The position numbers and the translations under genes were made by a program. Under the pieces are notes generated by a model. The model was not told where the DNA came from, ran no database searches, and was given only the letters and a program-made list of their open reading frames with translations. Below, piece by piece: positions 29,202 to 37,325 of a stretch of 64,000 nt of DNA. This DNA comes from Phenylobacterium sp. (GTDB taxonomy: Bacteria > Pseudomonadota > Alphaproteobacteria > Caulobacterales > Caulobacteraceae), in the NCBI RefSeq assembly GCF_013822795.1, contig NZ_PNLB01000001.1, positions 186,001-250,000 of the forward strand, in the 5' to 3' direction. Each line of letters starts with the position of its first letter. Within the stretch, counting starts at the first letter, position 1.

Positions 29202-29221
29202 CCCTCCCCCGAAGGGGAGGG
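29202..29221. terminator. Hairpin between convergent genes
   Basis: CCCTCCCC and GGGGAGGG pair around a CGAA loop just after the lipoprotein stop and before the SIMPL gene stop. It has no U-run on either strand, so its efficiency is uncertain. Confidence 0.55.
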
Positions 29222-29229
29222 CCGATCGC

Positions 29230-29970
29230 TTACCGCGACAGTTCGTAGAGACCGGTGATGTCCACCCGGACGTTCAGTTCGCCGGCGGAGATCGGCGCGC
29301 CGCCGTCGGCCATTTCCTTGCGGGCGTAGGCCATCATCGGAACCGGGGGCGGCGAGGGCATGTAGCTGCCGCCTTCGCTGAGGTTGACCAGCCGGTTGAC
29401 GCGGTGACCGGTCGCCCGGGCGTAGAGGTCGGCCTTGGCGGCCAGCGCCTTGACCGCTTCCTGGCGGGCGGCGTTTTCGGCCGCGCTCGGGTCCTTCAGG
29501 CCGAAGGAGATGCCGTTCACCTGGTTGGCGCCGGCCTTGACCGTGGCGTCGACCGCCCCGCCCAGCTTGGTCAGGTCATTGACGGTGATGGTCACCTGGT
29601 TCGAGGCCTGGTAGCCGCGCAGCTTCGGCGGCTCGTTCTGCACGTAGTCGTACTGGGCGTTGAGGTTCAGGCCCGAGGTCTGGATGTCCTTCTCGGCGAT
29701 GCCGGCCTTGCGCAGCGCGACGATCACCGAGTTCATCTTCTCGTTGTTGGCGGCCAGGGCGCCGGCGGCGGTCGGGGCCTCGGTCACGACGCCGAGGTTG
29801 ATAGTCGCCTTGTCGGGAGCGACGCGGGTCTCGCCGTACGCTGAGAGGTTGAGCGTGGTCGTCTGGAACATCGAACCTGCCGAGGGTTGCGCGGTTTGAG
29901 CGAAGGCGGCGGGCGCGGCGGCGGTGGCGAGCAGCAGGGCCATGGCGCCGGCGCGGACGAAGGTCTTCAT
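29230..29970 (-). CDS. SIMPL-domain (DUF541) periplasmic protein
   Basis: A 246-residue exported protein with a signal peptide of about 24 residues (ending AFAQ). The rest is a SIMPL/DUF541 domain: LNLSAYGETRVAPDKATINLGV, IAEKDIQTSGLNLNAQYDY, RGYQASNQVTITVNDLTKLG, then a GANQVNGISFGLKDPS block and a C-terminal strand LNVRVDITGLYELS. These proteins form oligomeric envelope structures (as in Brucella BP26) linked to stress resistance. The ATG at 29970 was chosen because it gives the signal peptide. Divergent from the tRNA gene. Confidence 0.88.
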   Translation of the reverse strand: MKTFVRAGAMALLLATAAAPAAFAQTAQPSAGSMFQTTTLNLSAYGETRVAPDKATINLGVVTEAPTAAGALAANNEKMNSVIVALRKAGIAEKDIQTSGLNLNAQYDYVQNEPPKLRGYQASNQVTITVNDLTKLGGAVDATVKAGANQVNGISFGLKDPSAAENAARQEAVKALAAKADLYARATGHRVNRLVNLSEGGSYMPSPPPVPMMAYARKEMADGGAPISAGELNVRVDITGLYELSR

Positions 29971-30122
29971 CGAAATCTCCACAAACGCCCCGGGGGTAGG
30001 GCGGGATCGAGGTCTCCAAACGTCGGATGACGGTGGAGGTTGCAGTTCTGACAAAGCCAAGCTGAACGGCAGCTTTAAGGCGCGTGCAGGTCGTGGTAAC
30101 CCGCAGCCCTGCGTCGCTGCAG

Positions 30123-30198
30123 GGGCCTGTAGCTCAATGGTTAGAGCCGACCGCTCATAACGGTCTGGTTGTAGGTTCGAGTCCTACCGGGCCCACCA
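30123..30198 (+). tRNA. tRNA with CAU anticodon (probably tRNA-Ile2)
   Basis: A 76-base cloverleaf: a 7-bp acceptor stem, D-arm GCTC/GAGC, anticodon stem GACCG/CGGTC with loop CTCATAA, T-arm GTAGG/CCTAC and an encoded 3' CCA. The anticodon CAT can belong to initiator Met, elongator Met or Ile2 (lysidine-modified). It lacks the C1-A72 mismatch and GGG/CCC anticodon stem pairs of the initiator. The acceptor stem (GGGCCTG) and anticodon stem look more like alphaproteobacterial tRNA-Ile2 than elongator Met, but this is a judgement from memory of the families. Confidence 0.93.
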
Positions 30199-30304
30199 GC
30201 GATGCGTACGAGGACGTCCAGGCGAGCTGCGCCTTTCCTGAAATCGGGTTCCGCGCTGCTGTGTCCATCCAACTGGACCTGCGCCCTCGAGTGCGCGCGG
30301 CAGG

Positions 30305-30736
30305 CTATTGCTCCATGGCCCACTTTGCGGTGGCGCGTTGGACCGCGGCGATCAGCAGCGCGGTCGTGATCCCGAACATCATCAGGCCCGTCGCGGCCTG
30401 CAGGGGCGCCAGCAGCCTGATGCGGCCGATCAGGGTCTCGTCGCCGTATCCTAGCGAGGTGAAGGTTACGCCCGAGAAGTACAGCGCGGTTTCAAGATCA
30501 TCGAAGGCGCCGAACACCTGATAGAGCACCGCCCAGATCATGACCTGCGCGAACGAGCCCAGCATGAGCACCAGCATCAGGACGGAAAATTGAAGGATGA
30601 TCTTGCGCCAGGGCCTTGGCCCCAGCGGGAGCCGTGACGTGCGGCCGAAATAGTTCGCGCCGATGACGGAGGCTGCGACCTGCAGCCCCAGGCAGGCCAG
30701 CATCGCCAGCAGGCCAAAGGCGGCGACGACGATCAC
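30305..30736 (-). CDS. Potassium-channel-like membrane protein (Ion_trans_2)
   Basis: A 143-residue protein with two to three membrane helices (about 1-28, 46-74 and 105-130) and a pore loop with the filter-like motif TSLGYGD at residues 93-99. It fits the minimal K+ channel pore (Ion_trans_2) without a regulatory domain. The start is set by GTG at 30736, which overlaps the AI-2E stop as GTGA; a longer frame has no ribosome site or homology. It is translationally coupled to the AI-2E transporter, so both may serve the same physiology. Confidence 0.82.
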   Translation of the reverse strand: MIVVAAFGLLAMLACLGLQVAASVIGANYFGRTSRLPLGPRPWRKIILQFSVLMLVLMLGSFAQVMIWAVLYQVFGAFDDLETALYFSGVTFTSLGYGDETLIGRIRLLAPLQAATGLMMFGITTALLIAAVQRATAKWAMEQ

Positions 30737-31833
30737 TGTGGCGGGGCGCCGACTTGGGTGGCGCTGCCGTCGGCCGAGTGAACATCCAGCCATTCCATGA
30801 AAAGCACGTAGCCTACCGCCAGGACCACAGGCCCGACAAAGAGGCCTAGCAACCCGTCGGCGATCATTCCGCCGATCACCCCGATGAGGATCACTGGCAT
30901 CGGCACCTCCAGGCCCCGTCCCAGCATCAGCGGCTTGAGGAAGTTGTCGCTGAGACCGGCGAAGAGAGACCAGATCATGAAGATGACGGCCGGCACGGTC
31001 GGCTCGGTCGCGAAGACATAGACAATGACCGGTAGGGTAATCAGCGTCGCGGGCACCTGAATGATGCCGAGCAGCAGCGTTGCGAGCATCAGGAGGCCGG
31101 CGGTTGGCAGGCCGATTGCGAAGAAGCCTGCTCCGACCAGCGCCGATTGGATCGCCGCTACGCCGACGACGCCGATGGCCACGCCACGCACGGTCGCTGC
31201 GGTCAATGCGGCTAGCGCAGGCCCGCGACCGCGATTTCCCGTCATGATTTCCAAGAGGCGCTGGGCGAACGTCGCCGCGCCCTTTCCGTAGGCGACCAGC
31301 ACCGCTGCGATGGCGAATGACAGCACGAAGGCTAGCTCGCCGGCGACCAGACGACCGGAGAAGGTTGCGATCCAGACCGCCGTCGCGCTCAACTGCCCCT
31401 TGTACTTGACTAGCGCCGCGGGAACATCGGTCGCGGCGAGGGTCCAGGCCTCCGCTAGCTTTTCGCCGACGACTGGCAACTCGATCAGTCGGGGCGGGAC
31501 CGGGGGAATGACGAGGGTTTGGTTCTGCAGTCCATCAATCAACCACCCCGCCGATGACGCGATGGAGGCCCCAACGGCGATGGTCGGGACGATGATCAAT
31601 GCAACGCCAACGACGCCGATGAGCACTGCGGACCATCGATTTCCCACCTTACGAGCCAGGCGGACATGCAAGGGGTAGAGCATCACCGCGAGGATAACCG
31701 ACCAAAGTAGGACGCCGGCGAAGGGAAGCACGACGCGCGCACAGGCAAAGAGCAGCAGCGCTAGGAGTCCGAGCTGCAGCGCTGCGTCCAACACCTTCGA
31801 GCGTGCAGGCGCGCCAGGCGCGATCGGTTTCAT
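30733..31833 (-). CDS. AI-2E-family transporter
   Basis: A 366-residue membrane protein with about eight helices. The AI-2E family pattern is seen in FACARVVLPFAGVLLWSVILA near the N-terminus, GNRWSAVLIGVVG, and the C-terminal LLMLATLLLGIIQVPA and FLKPLMLGRGLEVPMPVIL (the family's most conserved helix) followed by GGMIADGLLGLFVGPVVLA. Members export autoinducer-2 or exchange Na+/H+; the substrate here is open. It overlaps the K+-channel-like gene (GTGA). The efflux operon ends 182 bases upstream. Confidence 0.9.
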   Translation of the reverse strand: MKPIAPGAPARSKVLDAALQLGLLALLLFACARVVLPFAGVLLWSVILAVMLYPLHVRLARKVGNRWSAVLIGVVGVALIIVPTIAVGASIASSAGWLIDGLQNQTLVIPPVPPRLIELPVVGEKLAEAWTLAATDVPAALVKYKGQLSATAVWIATFSGRLVAGELAFVLSFAIAAVLVAYGKGAATFAQRLLEIMTGNRGRGPALAALTAATVRGVAIGVVGVAAIQSALVGAGFFAIGLPTAGLLMLATLLLGIIQVPATLITLPVIVYVFATEPTVPAVIFMIWSLFAGLSDNFLKPLMLGRGLEVPMPVILIGVIGGMIADGLLGLFVGPVVLAVGYVLFMEWLDVHSADGSATQVGAPPQ

Positions 31834-31855
31834 AGGTCATCCCAACGAGGCGTTC

Positions 31856-32002
31856 ATGGCCAGAAGAGACGCGCGTACACAGTCCGCGGACAACCGCCCG
31901 CGCGAGCTACAGCTTCGTGAGGATTTCACCGAGCAGGCCTTCCTTCTATTGGGCAAAACCCGCACGAGCTCCGGCGGAAACGTTCATGTCGTCGGCGCTT
32001 GA
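31856..32002 (+). CDS. Possible small ORF, 48 residues, antisense gap
   Basis: In the gap between two minus-strand genes, an ATG at 31856 opens a frame to a TGA at 32000. It encodes 48 residues starting MARRDARTQSADNRPREL, rich in Arg and Gln, with a soluble profile. About 70 percent of its third codon positions are G or C, below the level of the neighbours. No ribosome site is clear. It may be chance. Confidence 0.2.
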   Translation: MARRDARTQSADNRPRELQLREDFTEQAFLLLGKTRTSSGGNVHVVGA

Positions 32003-32014
32003 GCCGCCAGTTCT

Positions 32015-33061
32015 TCACTTCCCCGTCGGGCGCGTCGCCGTTGACGGCGCCAGGCCCCAGACCAGGATCATCATGCCGACCGCGAACACGCAGGCGAGCG
32101 CGAACTGGAAGAGGCGTGTGAGCCAGATTCCCGAGTTGTCCGGTCCCGCCGCCAGTGCGGAACTCAGGATGATGAGGTGCGAATTGCTGGCGATCACGGC
32201 GACTGCGCCTCTAGGTCCGCCCCTGTCGATCTGGACGGCGAACATGACCGCGACCAGGAAGCTCAGCAAGGCCAGCACGATCAGCGAGGGGGCGATCCCG
32301 ACCAGCAGGTAGACTGTCACCGCCGTCAGTCCGCCCACGAGATTTGCGAGCATCATCGCCAGGCCCTGCATCGCGCCCTGTCGCACGTCGAAGGTGAGGA
32401 CCAGCAACGCCGTGGTGACGAGGACGGGTAGGGCGTCGGCCAGACCGAACATCAGGTAGATCAACATGAGGGGCATGACGACGCAGGTTCCCGCCAGCGC
32501 TGTCATCGCTGGCGAGGCGACCGCCCCCGCAGCCGGCGGCGTCCGCGGCGCGACGCGCGGCCACGCTGCGAAGGTCAGCCATAGGGTGCACACGGCGAGC
32601 GCCATCGACCGCACCATCGCCAGCGGCAGCAAGCCGGCCTGGTTCGGGGCCACCATGACCACCACCGGAATCGTCGACATGGAGATCAGCAGCAGCAGGG
32701 CCGGCAGCTTGGCGCGCTGCTGTGCGCTGGCGAGCAGAGCAAAGAAGACAAGCAGCCCCAGGACGCCGACCATTACGATCGGCGTGCCGCGCAGCAGCGA
32801 GGGGAGGACGAAGGCGACGCTCGCGGCCGCCGTCATCACCACGACCAGCATCAGGCCCGTCCTGAACGGCGGCGCGGCGGGCAGGGCGGTGATCAGGATG
32901 GTGAAGAATAAGGGCGCGAGAAAGGTGGGCTGCCATCCCATCAGCTCCGACAGCGTGAAGGCCAGCGTGACGCCGACGGCGAGCCGAAGCATCGTGTCGC
33001 GTCTGGCGAGCGCGGCCGGGTCGCTGGGCTTGGCGTGGGGCGCTGTCGACGTCGAGATCAT
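32015..33061 (-). CDS. DUF2955 inner-membrane protein of an efflux operon
   Basis: A 348-residue protein with about nine to ten hydrophobic segments and the DUF2955 pattern, a FUSC-like aromatic-acid efflux family. Features are LRLAVGVTLAFTLSELMGW at the start, QPTFLAPLFFTILITALPA, the middle LLLLISMSTIPVVVMVAPN, and a C-terminal half repeating this layout. Such proteins act with an HlyD adaptor and outer-membrane factor. The ATG at 33061 overlaps the HlyD stop (ATGA), which decides the start over one twelve codons upstream. Last gene of the efflux operon. Confidence 0.83.
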   Translation of the reverse strand: MISTSTAPHAKPSDPAALARRDTMLRLAVGVTLAFTLSELMGWQPTFLAPLFFTILITALPAAPPFRTGLMLVVVMTAAASVAFVLPSLLRGTPIVMVGVLGLLVFFALLASAQQRAKLPALLLLISMSTIPVVVMVAPNQAGLLPLAMVRSMALAVCTLWLTFAAWPRVAPRTPPAAGAVASPAMTALAGTCVVMPLMLIYLMFGLADALPVLVTTALLVLTFDVRQGAMQGLAMMLANLVGGLTAVTVYLLVGIAPSLIVLALLSFLVAVMFAVQIDRGGPRGAVAVIASNSHLIILSSALAAGPDNSGIWLTRLFQFALACVFAVGMMILVWGLAPSTATRPTGK

Positions 33062-34176
33062 CGCAGGTAGCTGAACCAGGAGACCAGGCGCATCCACAGC
33101 CGTCCTAACGGATTGAGGATCGACTTATCGCTGGTGAGCACGATGACGTTGGCCTGGGCGCCGCTTCGGCCAAGGGCCAGCGCTTCGCCGTCATCGGCGG
33201 GGATCATCCGGATGCGAACCGGAAAGCGCTGCGGCACGCGCAGCCATCCGGCCGCAGGTTGGACGTCCGGCAATTGGCCGGTCGGCGCCTCGCCGCCCTG
33301 GGTGACGCCCCAGCCGATGCTCTCGACGCGACCTTCGAAGATGCGCCCAGGGCTATGGTCCAGCACGATCAGCACCCGATCGCCAGGCGTTACATTGCCG
33401 AGCTGATTTTCGCGCATGTCCGCCGATATCCAGCGCGGGCCTCCGCGGATGAAGCTGAGCACCGGTTGGCCCTTACTGAGGAACTGGCCGGGCGCCAGCC
33501 GCAGATTGGTCACCACGCCATCGGCCGGCGCGACCACATCGGTGTTGCTAAGGTCGAGCCGCGCCTGCTCGACCGCCGCCAGGGCCTGCTGCACCGCTGG
33601 GTTCCGATAGCCAATTTCACCCAATTGGCGGCGCGCCTGCTCGACCTCCGCCGTGCCACGACTGACATCGGCTTCCGTCTTGGCGATATCGGCGCGGGCC
33701 CGGATGGCGTTGGTCTGCGCGAGCGCGCCCTGGTCGACAAGGTCGAAGACGATCCGGCCAAGCTCCCGGCTGGCGGCAAGATCGACGCGCTGGCGCCGGA
33801 GCCGAGCGAGCGCCACGTCGACCTCGACGGATGAAACCTGGTTGGCTTGCAGGGCCGAGGCAAGGTTGGCGTCGGCCGAGCGGAGGGCGATCTCGAAGGG
33901 GCGCCTGTCGATCCGGAACAGCAGTTGCCCTCGCTTCACCGGTAGATTGTCCGACACCCCGACGTATTGGACCTGGCCGGTGACCTCAGGCGCGATCTGG
34001 ACCAGGAAGGTGTCGACGGTGGCCTGCGAGGTGTAGGGCGTGATGCGGTCGGCAACCACGTTGTAGGCATAGATCGCCAGGAGCAGGCCGAGAACGATCA
34101 GGACGATCTTGCGCACGGGGCTGGCGGGGGCGGGGCGCTTTTCGGCGGCGTCAGGCGACTCGGGCGTTGCTGTCAT
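33058..34176 (-). CDS. HlyD-family efflux adaptor (EmrA-like)
   Basis: A 372-residue periplasmic adaptor. One N-terminal membrane helix (KIVLIVLGLLLAIYAYNVV, about 25-45) is followed by a beta-barrel/lipoyl half (TVDTFLVQIAPEVTGQVQYV), an alpha-helical hairpin (about 110-200) and the second lipoyl half ([20 protein letters not shown]). It would link the DUF2955 protein to the NodT-type channel. It overlaps both neighbours (ATGA with each), so the three are tightly coupled. Substrate unknown; such operons often export aromatic acids or dyes. Confidence 0.9.
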   Translation of the reverse strand: MTATPESPDAAEKRPAPASPVRKIVLIVLGLLLAIYAYNVVADRITPYTSQATVDTFLVQIAPEVTGQVQYVGVSDNLPVKRGQLLFRIDRRPFEIALRSADANLASALQANQVSSVEVDVALARLRRQRVDLAASRELGRIVFDLVDQGALAQTNAIRARADIAKTEADVSRGTAEVEQARRQLGEIGYRNPAVQQALAAVEQARLDLSNTDVVAPADGVVTNLRLAPGQFLSKGQPVLSFIRGGPRWISADMRENQLGNVTPGDRVLIVLDHSPGRIFEGRVESIGWGVTQGGEAPTGQLPDVQPAAGWLRVPQRFPVRIRMIPADDGEALALGRSGAQANVIVLTSDKSILNPLGRLWMRLVSWFSYLR

Positions 34177-35639
34177 GGCGCTTGCTCCAGACCTCGCCCA
34201 GGCGCCGCGCTTGCTACGGCCACCGCCTCATCAGGTTCATCGATCCAGTCACCGCCAAGGGCGCTGTACAGATCGACCAATGCGCGGAACCGATCTCCGT
34301 GCGCCGCGGCCAGCGTCAGCTGCGCCGAAAACAGACTGCGCTCGATGTCGAGAACGTCGAGGGAGTCGGAATAGCCGTTGTCGTAGCGCGCCCTCGCAAG
34401 CGTCAGGGCCCGTTCCAGCGTCACCACGCGGCGTTCCAGCGGGGCTACGGTTTCGCCCGACGTCTGCAGAGCGATGAGCGCGTCATCCACATCCTGGAAT
34501 GCATGTTGGATCGTGCGTTGGTAGGCCGCGAGCGCCTGAGCCTGCTGTGCTTGGGCCTGACCTGTGGCCGCCGTCAGGCCGCCGCCGGTATAGATCGGGC
34601 CGCTGACCCCGCCGGCGAACGACCAGGTGCGGGCCGAGCCGGCGAACAGATCGCCCAGCTCAGCGCTGGCGAAGCCCGCGGCCCCGGTCAATGAGATTCG
34701 AGGAAAGTACCGCGCGCGCGTCGCGCCGATCAGTGCGTTGCTCGCGATCAGCTGCTGCTCGGCCTCGAGAATATCGGGCCTGCGGGTGAGCAGTTCGGCC
34801 GGAAGTCCGGCCGGGACCTTGGGGGTGGTCAGGCCATACAGCGTCCGTCCGCGCTCGATCGGCCCGGGATTGCGCCCGAGCAGAACCGAAAGCGCGTCCT
34901 CCTGCTGAGCGACCAACGCGCGCAGCTCGGGCTCCGCCGCAACGGCGGCTTCGTAGTCGGCCAGGATCTGCGCCATCTCGAATTCGGAGATGAAGCCGCC
35001 ATTGAGGCGCGCGCGATAGAGGCCCACGGATCGCTTGCGGCTGGTGATTGTGGCCTTCGCGATCTCCAGCTGGCTGTCGAGATCGAGCAGGGTGACATAG
35101 CTGCGGATGACGGAGGCGATCAGCGTCAGCTCAACGCCGCGCCGGGCCTGCTCGCTGGCCAGAAGGTTGGCGCGGGCCGCCTCGGTCTCCCGCCGTATCC
35201 GGCCCCAAAGATCGATCTCCCAGCTGGCCTGCAGGGCGGCGCCGAAGATCGAGCGCGTCTGTCCGCCGTCTGAAGGTAAGACGCCGCCCTGCGGCGCGGT
35301 CCGTTCGCGAGTGGCGCTGGCCCCGTAGCCGATCTGCGGGAGCCCCTGCGACCGGGTTCCCATGAGCACGGCGTCGGCTTCCTCAACACGCGCCGCGGCG
35401 ATGCGAAGGTCGTGACTGCCCGAAAGGGCTTCGCGGACCATTTGGTCGAGGACATCGTCGCCAAAGCCTTGCCACCACGCGGACTCCGACAACGCCGGCG
35501 AGGGCGCCGCCGTCGCTGGGGGGCTAAAGCGGTAGGCGGCGGGCGTCGGCGAGATCGGCCTCTCATAGTCGGGCCCCAGAGTGCAGGCCGTGCAGAGGCC
35601 GAAGCAGGCGGCCGCCAGCGCGCCCTTGCGTGCCCTCAT
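34173..35639 (-). CDS. NodT-family outer-membrane efflux lipoprotein
   Basis: A 488-residue TolC-like outer-membrane factor. The signal ends in a lipobox-like LCTACTLGPDYERP, the standard NodT-family start with the conserved GPDYERP. Two homologous OEP halves with long helices follow (e.g. LRIAAARVEEADAVLMGTRS, and TIQHAFQDVDDALIALQTSG near the end). I chose the ATG at 35639; a frame reaching 35699 would add 20 residues before the signal peptide. First gene of the operon; a 22-base inverted repeat sits 94 bases upstream (35733). Confidence 0.9.
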   Translation of the reverse strand: MRARKGALAAACFGLCTACTLGPDYERPISPTPAAYRFSPPATAAPSPALSESAWWQGFGDDVLDQMVREALSGSHDLRIAAARVEEADAVLMGTRSQGLPQIGYGASATRERTAPQGGVLPSDGGQTRSIFGAALQASWEIDLWGRIRRETEAARANLLASEQARRGVELTLIASVIRSYVTLLDLDSQLEIAKATITSRKRSVGLYRARLNGGFISEFEMAQILADYEAAVAAEPELRALVAQQEDALSVLLGRNPGPIERGRTLYGLTTPKVPAGLPAELLTRRPDILEAEQQLIASNALIGATRARYFPRISLTGAAGFASAELGDLFAGSARTWSFAGGVSGPIYTGGGLTAATGQAQAQQAQALAAYQRTIQHAFQDVDDALIALQTSGETVAPLERRVVTLERALTLARARYDNGYSDSLDVLDIERSLFSAQLTLAAAHGDRFRALVDLYSALGGDWIDEPDEAVAVASAAPGRGLEQAP

Positions 35640-35987
35640 CCATAGCTGCGTGAGCTTGCTCACCCCGCTCGTTCCCGCGCGCCAACAGGCTTCCCTCAAG
35701 CGACAGGCTACAGCTTGGGGCGCGGACGCTCCTATCAGGGTGAACCCTCTGATACGCGGGGGCGACTGCGGAGGCGCCCGGCGCCCGCAGGGGGCTCGAT
35801 TGCGCGCTGCCCAAGGAAAATCGGGCGCGGTGGTCGGGGCCGATTTAGATCATCAGCGGTCGCAGCCTGGGGAAAAGACCCGATGTGCCGCGACCTCCCG
35901 TTCGCCTAGTACCGTCATCTGACGAGCAGCGTCGGCGGAGCCGGCGAGCGCAGAGGATCAGTCGACCCAGTTCAGGAGGGAGGCGCT
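35640..35987. other. Divergent regulatory gap before the efflux operon
   Basis: About 350 bases with no convincing gene in any frame. It holds the inverted repeat at 35733-35754 and must carry the promoters of the efflux operon (minus) and of the small membrane gene (plus). No clear -35/-10 pair was identified. Confidence 0.45.
35733..35754. promoter_or_regulatory. Inverted repeat upstream of the efflux operon
   Basis: TATCAG and CTGATA enclose a ten-base centre with its own GGT/ACC symmetry. It is 94 bases from the first efflux gene start, a good place for a repressor operator. No regulator gene is adjacent, so the binder is unknown. Confidence 0.45.
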
Positions 35988-36449
35988 ATGGCGGACAAGA
36001 TCCATGGTTTCCTTCCCGCGGCGGCGGAAATGCCGACCGATCGTCAGCGGCTCTTCCTGCGCTACTTCACCGGCGTGCTGATCGATGTCGTGATCCTGAA
36101 CCTGTTCGATGAGTACTCGGACAGCGTGTTCGTCGAATCCTTCACCCTGTCGCTGCTGGCCGGGCTGCTCATGCAAGCTCTCCTAAAGGCCACGATCGCG
36201 GTGGAGCACTACGTCGCCGAGTACTTCAAAGCCCGGCGAGGCACGCTCATGAAGGTCATGCGGTTTCTCGGCGCCTGGCTCGTACTGTTCGTCTCGAAGT
36301 TCGTGATCCTGGAGGCGCTTTCCTTCGTGTTCGGCGACAAGGTTCGCTTCGAAGGCATCCTGCACGGCTTGGTGCCGCTGATCATCGTCGTGGTCGTTAT
36401 GGTCGTCGTCGAGGAGGCGATCGCGCGCATCTATCGCTGGTTCCGCTAA
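35988..36449 (+). CDS. Small multi-pass membrane protein, unknown
   Basis: A 153-residue protein with four hydrophobic segments: about 28-42 (TGVLIDVVILNLF), 50-70 (FTLSLLAGLLMQALLKA), 88-110 (VMRFLGAWLVLFVSKFVILEAL) and 125-143 (LVPLIIVVVVMVVVEEAIA). A short charged N-terminus and C-terminus flank them. No family is recognised with certainty. GGAGGGAGG lies just before the ATG, a strong ribosome site. Its gap to the convergent next gene is 25 bases. Confidence 0.72.
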   Translation: MADKIHGFLPAAAEMPTDRQRLFLRYFTGVLIDVVILNLFDEYSDSVFVESFTLSLLAGLLMQALLKATIAVEHYVAEYFKARRGTLMKVMRFLGAWLVLFVSKFVILEALSFVFGDKVRFEGILHGLVPLIIVVVVMVVVEEAIARIYRWFR

Positions 36450-36474
36450 AGACGGTTGGCGGAGGAGGGGCGCC

Positions 36475-37047
36475 TCAGTCCCATTCGGGGTTCTTCTTCC
36501 TTCGCGGCGCGAACAGGCCCGGATAGGGACCCTTGCCGATGCGGTACTCACACCAGACGTCGTCCTTGGGACATTCGAAGACGCCGTCGAACTGCTTCTT
36601 CAGCTTGGGGCTGACCACGGCGTAGGCCGGGCCGTCCTCTGCTCCCGCCGCCAATTTCCGGTTACAGGCCTCTTGCTCGGCCTTGGTGAGGGCCAGGAAG
36701 TCCGCTGACTGGCAGCCGACGCCGGCGCGGAGAGATTGGCGCAGGCCGTCCCCCTCACGGGCTTGTCCAGGCCGTACGCGCCACGCGCCGTTGTCTGTCG
36801 CTAGCGGCGAGGCGGGCGGGCCGCTGGACGGCCGGTCGGCCGGCCGTACCTGGTGAGGACGAGATGAAGCCTCGGCGGGAGGAGGGCCCGGCGGTTTGGC
36901 CGCGTGCAGCGGCGGCGCTAGAAGGACGTCGATGACGGCGTCGTCCTCTGGGAGCGGATCTTGCGGCCTCAGCAGCAGACCCGCGACGATCAAGCCGTGC
37001 AAGCCGATCGCCAACAGGATCGCCGTGACGGGGCGCAGGCCGGACAT
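36475..37047 (-). CDS. Exported protein with TonB-like N-terminal anchor and Pro-rich linker
   Basis: A 190-residue protein. The N-terminal signal anchor (VTAILLAIGLHGLIVAGLLL, about residues 7-26) resembles TonB and TolA anchors, and it is followed by a Pro-rich stretch (about 45-80). The C-terminal domain has four cysteines (GCQSADF, EACNRK, FECPKD, VWCEYR) and is not a TonB C-terminal domain. It may be an anchored periplasmic protein of unknown role. The ATG at 37047 is preferred over a GTG three codons upstream. Confidence 0.68.
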   Translation of the reverse strand: MSGLRPVTAILLAIGLHGLIVAGLLLRPQDPLPEDDAVIDVLLAPPLHAAKPPGPPPAEASSRPHQVRPADRPSSGPPASPLATDNGAWRVRPGQAREGDGLRQSLRAGVGCQSADFLALTKAEQEACNRKLAAGAEDGPAYAVVSPKLKKQFDGVFECPKDDVWCEYRIGKGPYPGLFAPRRKKNPEWD

Positions 37048-37325
37048 CTTTCGCACAGCAGAACCTTACAAGGAGGTCCGGCGGACCCTCGGGCGTCAAT
37101 CGAGGGGCCGGCTGCGGCGGCACTATGGCGTGTCCGTGTCGATCCGATGCGGTTTGCTGCGTCCTCGTCACAAAGCTGAGCTGTCAGGCGCGGCCGGCCT
37201 GAACGAAGCCGAGCGGCAAGCCCGCGTCGGGTGCGGGACGTGCGCTAGGGGGCCGATCTAAGTCTTGACCGCCGTTGCGTAACGGGCGGAGCGTGGCCCC
37301 CAAAATTTGGGAAGGACGCTCCGCC
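37048..37325. other. Gap before the aldehyde dehydrogenase, with nested inverted repeats
   Basis: About 280 bases with no convincing gene. The 3' end carries GGCGGAGCGT (37285-37294) and ACGCTCCGCC (37316-37325), which enclose a smaller CCCAAA/TTTGGG symmetry and the ribosome site of the next gene. Confidence 0.4.
37285..37325 (+). promoter_or_regulatory. Long inverted repeat around the aldehyde dehydrogenase ribosome site
   Basis: A 10-bp perfect arm pair whose second arm ends one base before the ATG, with GGGAAGG (ribosome site) in the loop. It could be a regulator operator on DNA or a hairpin in the RNA that affects translation. Confidence 0.45.
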
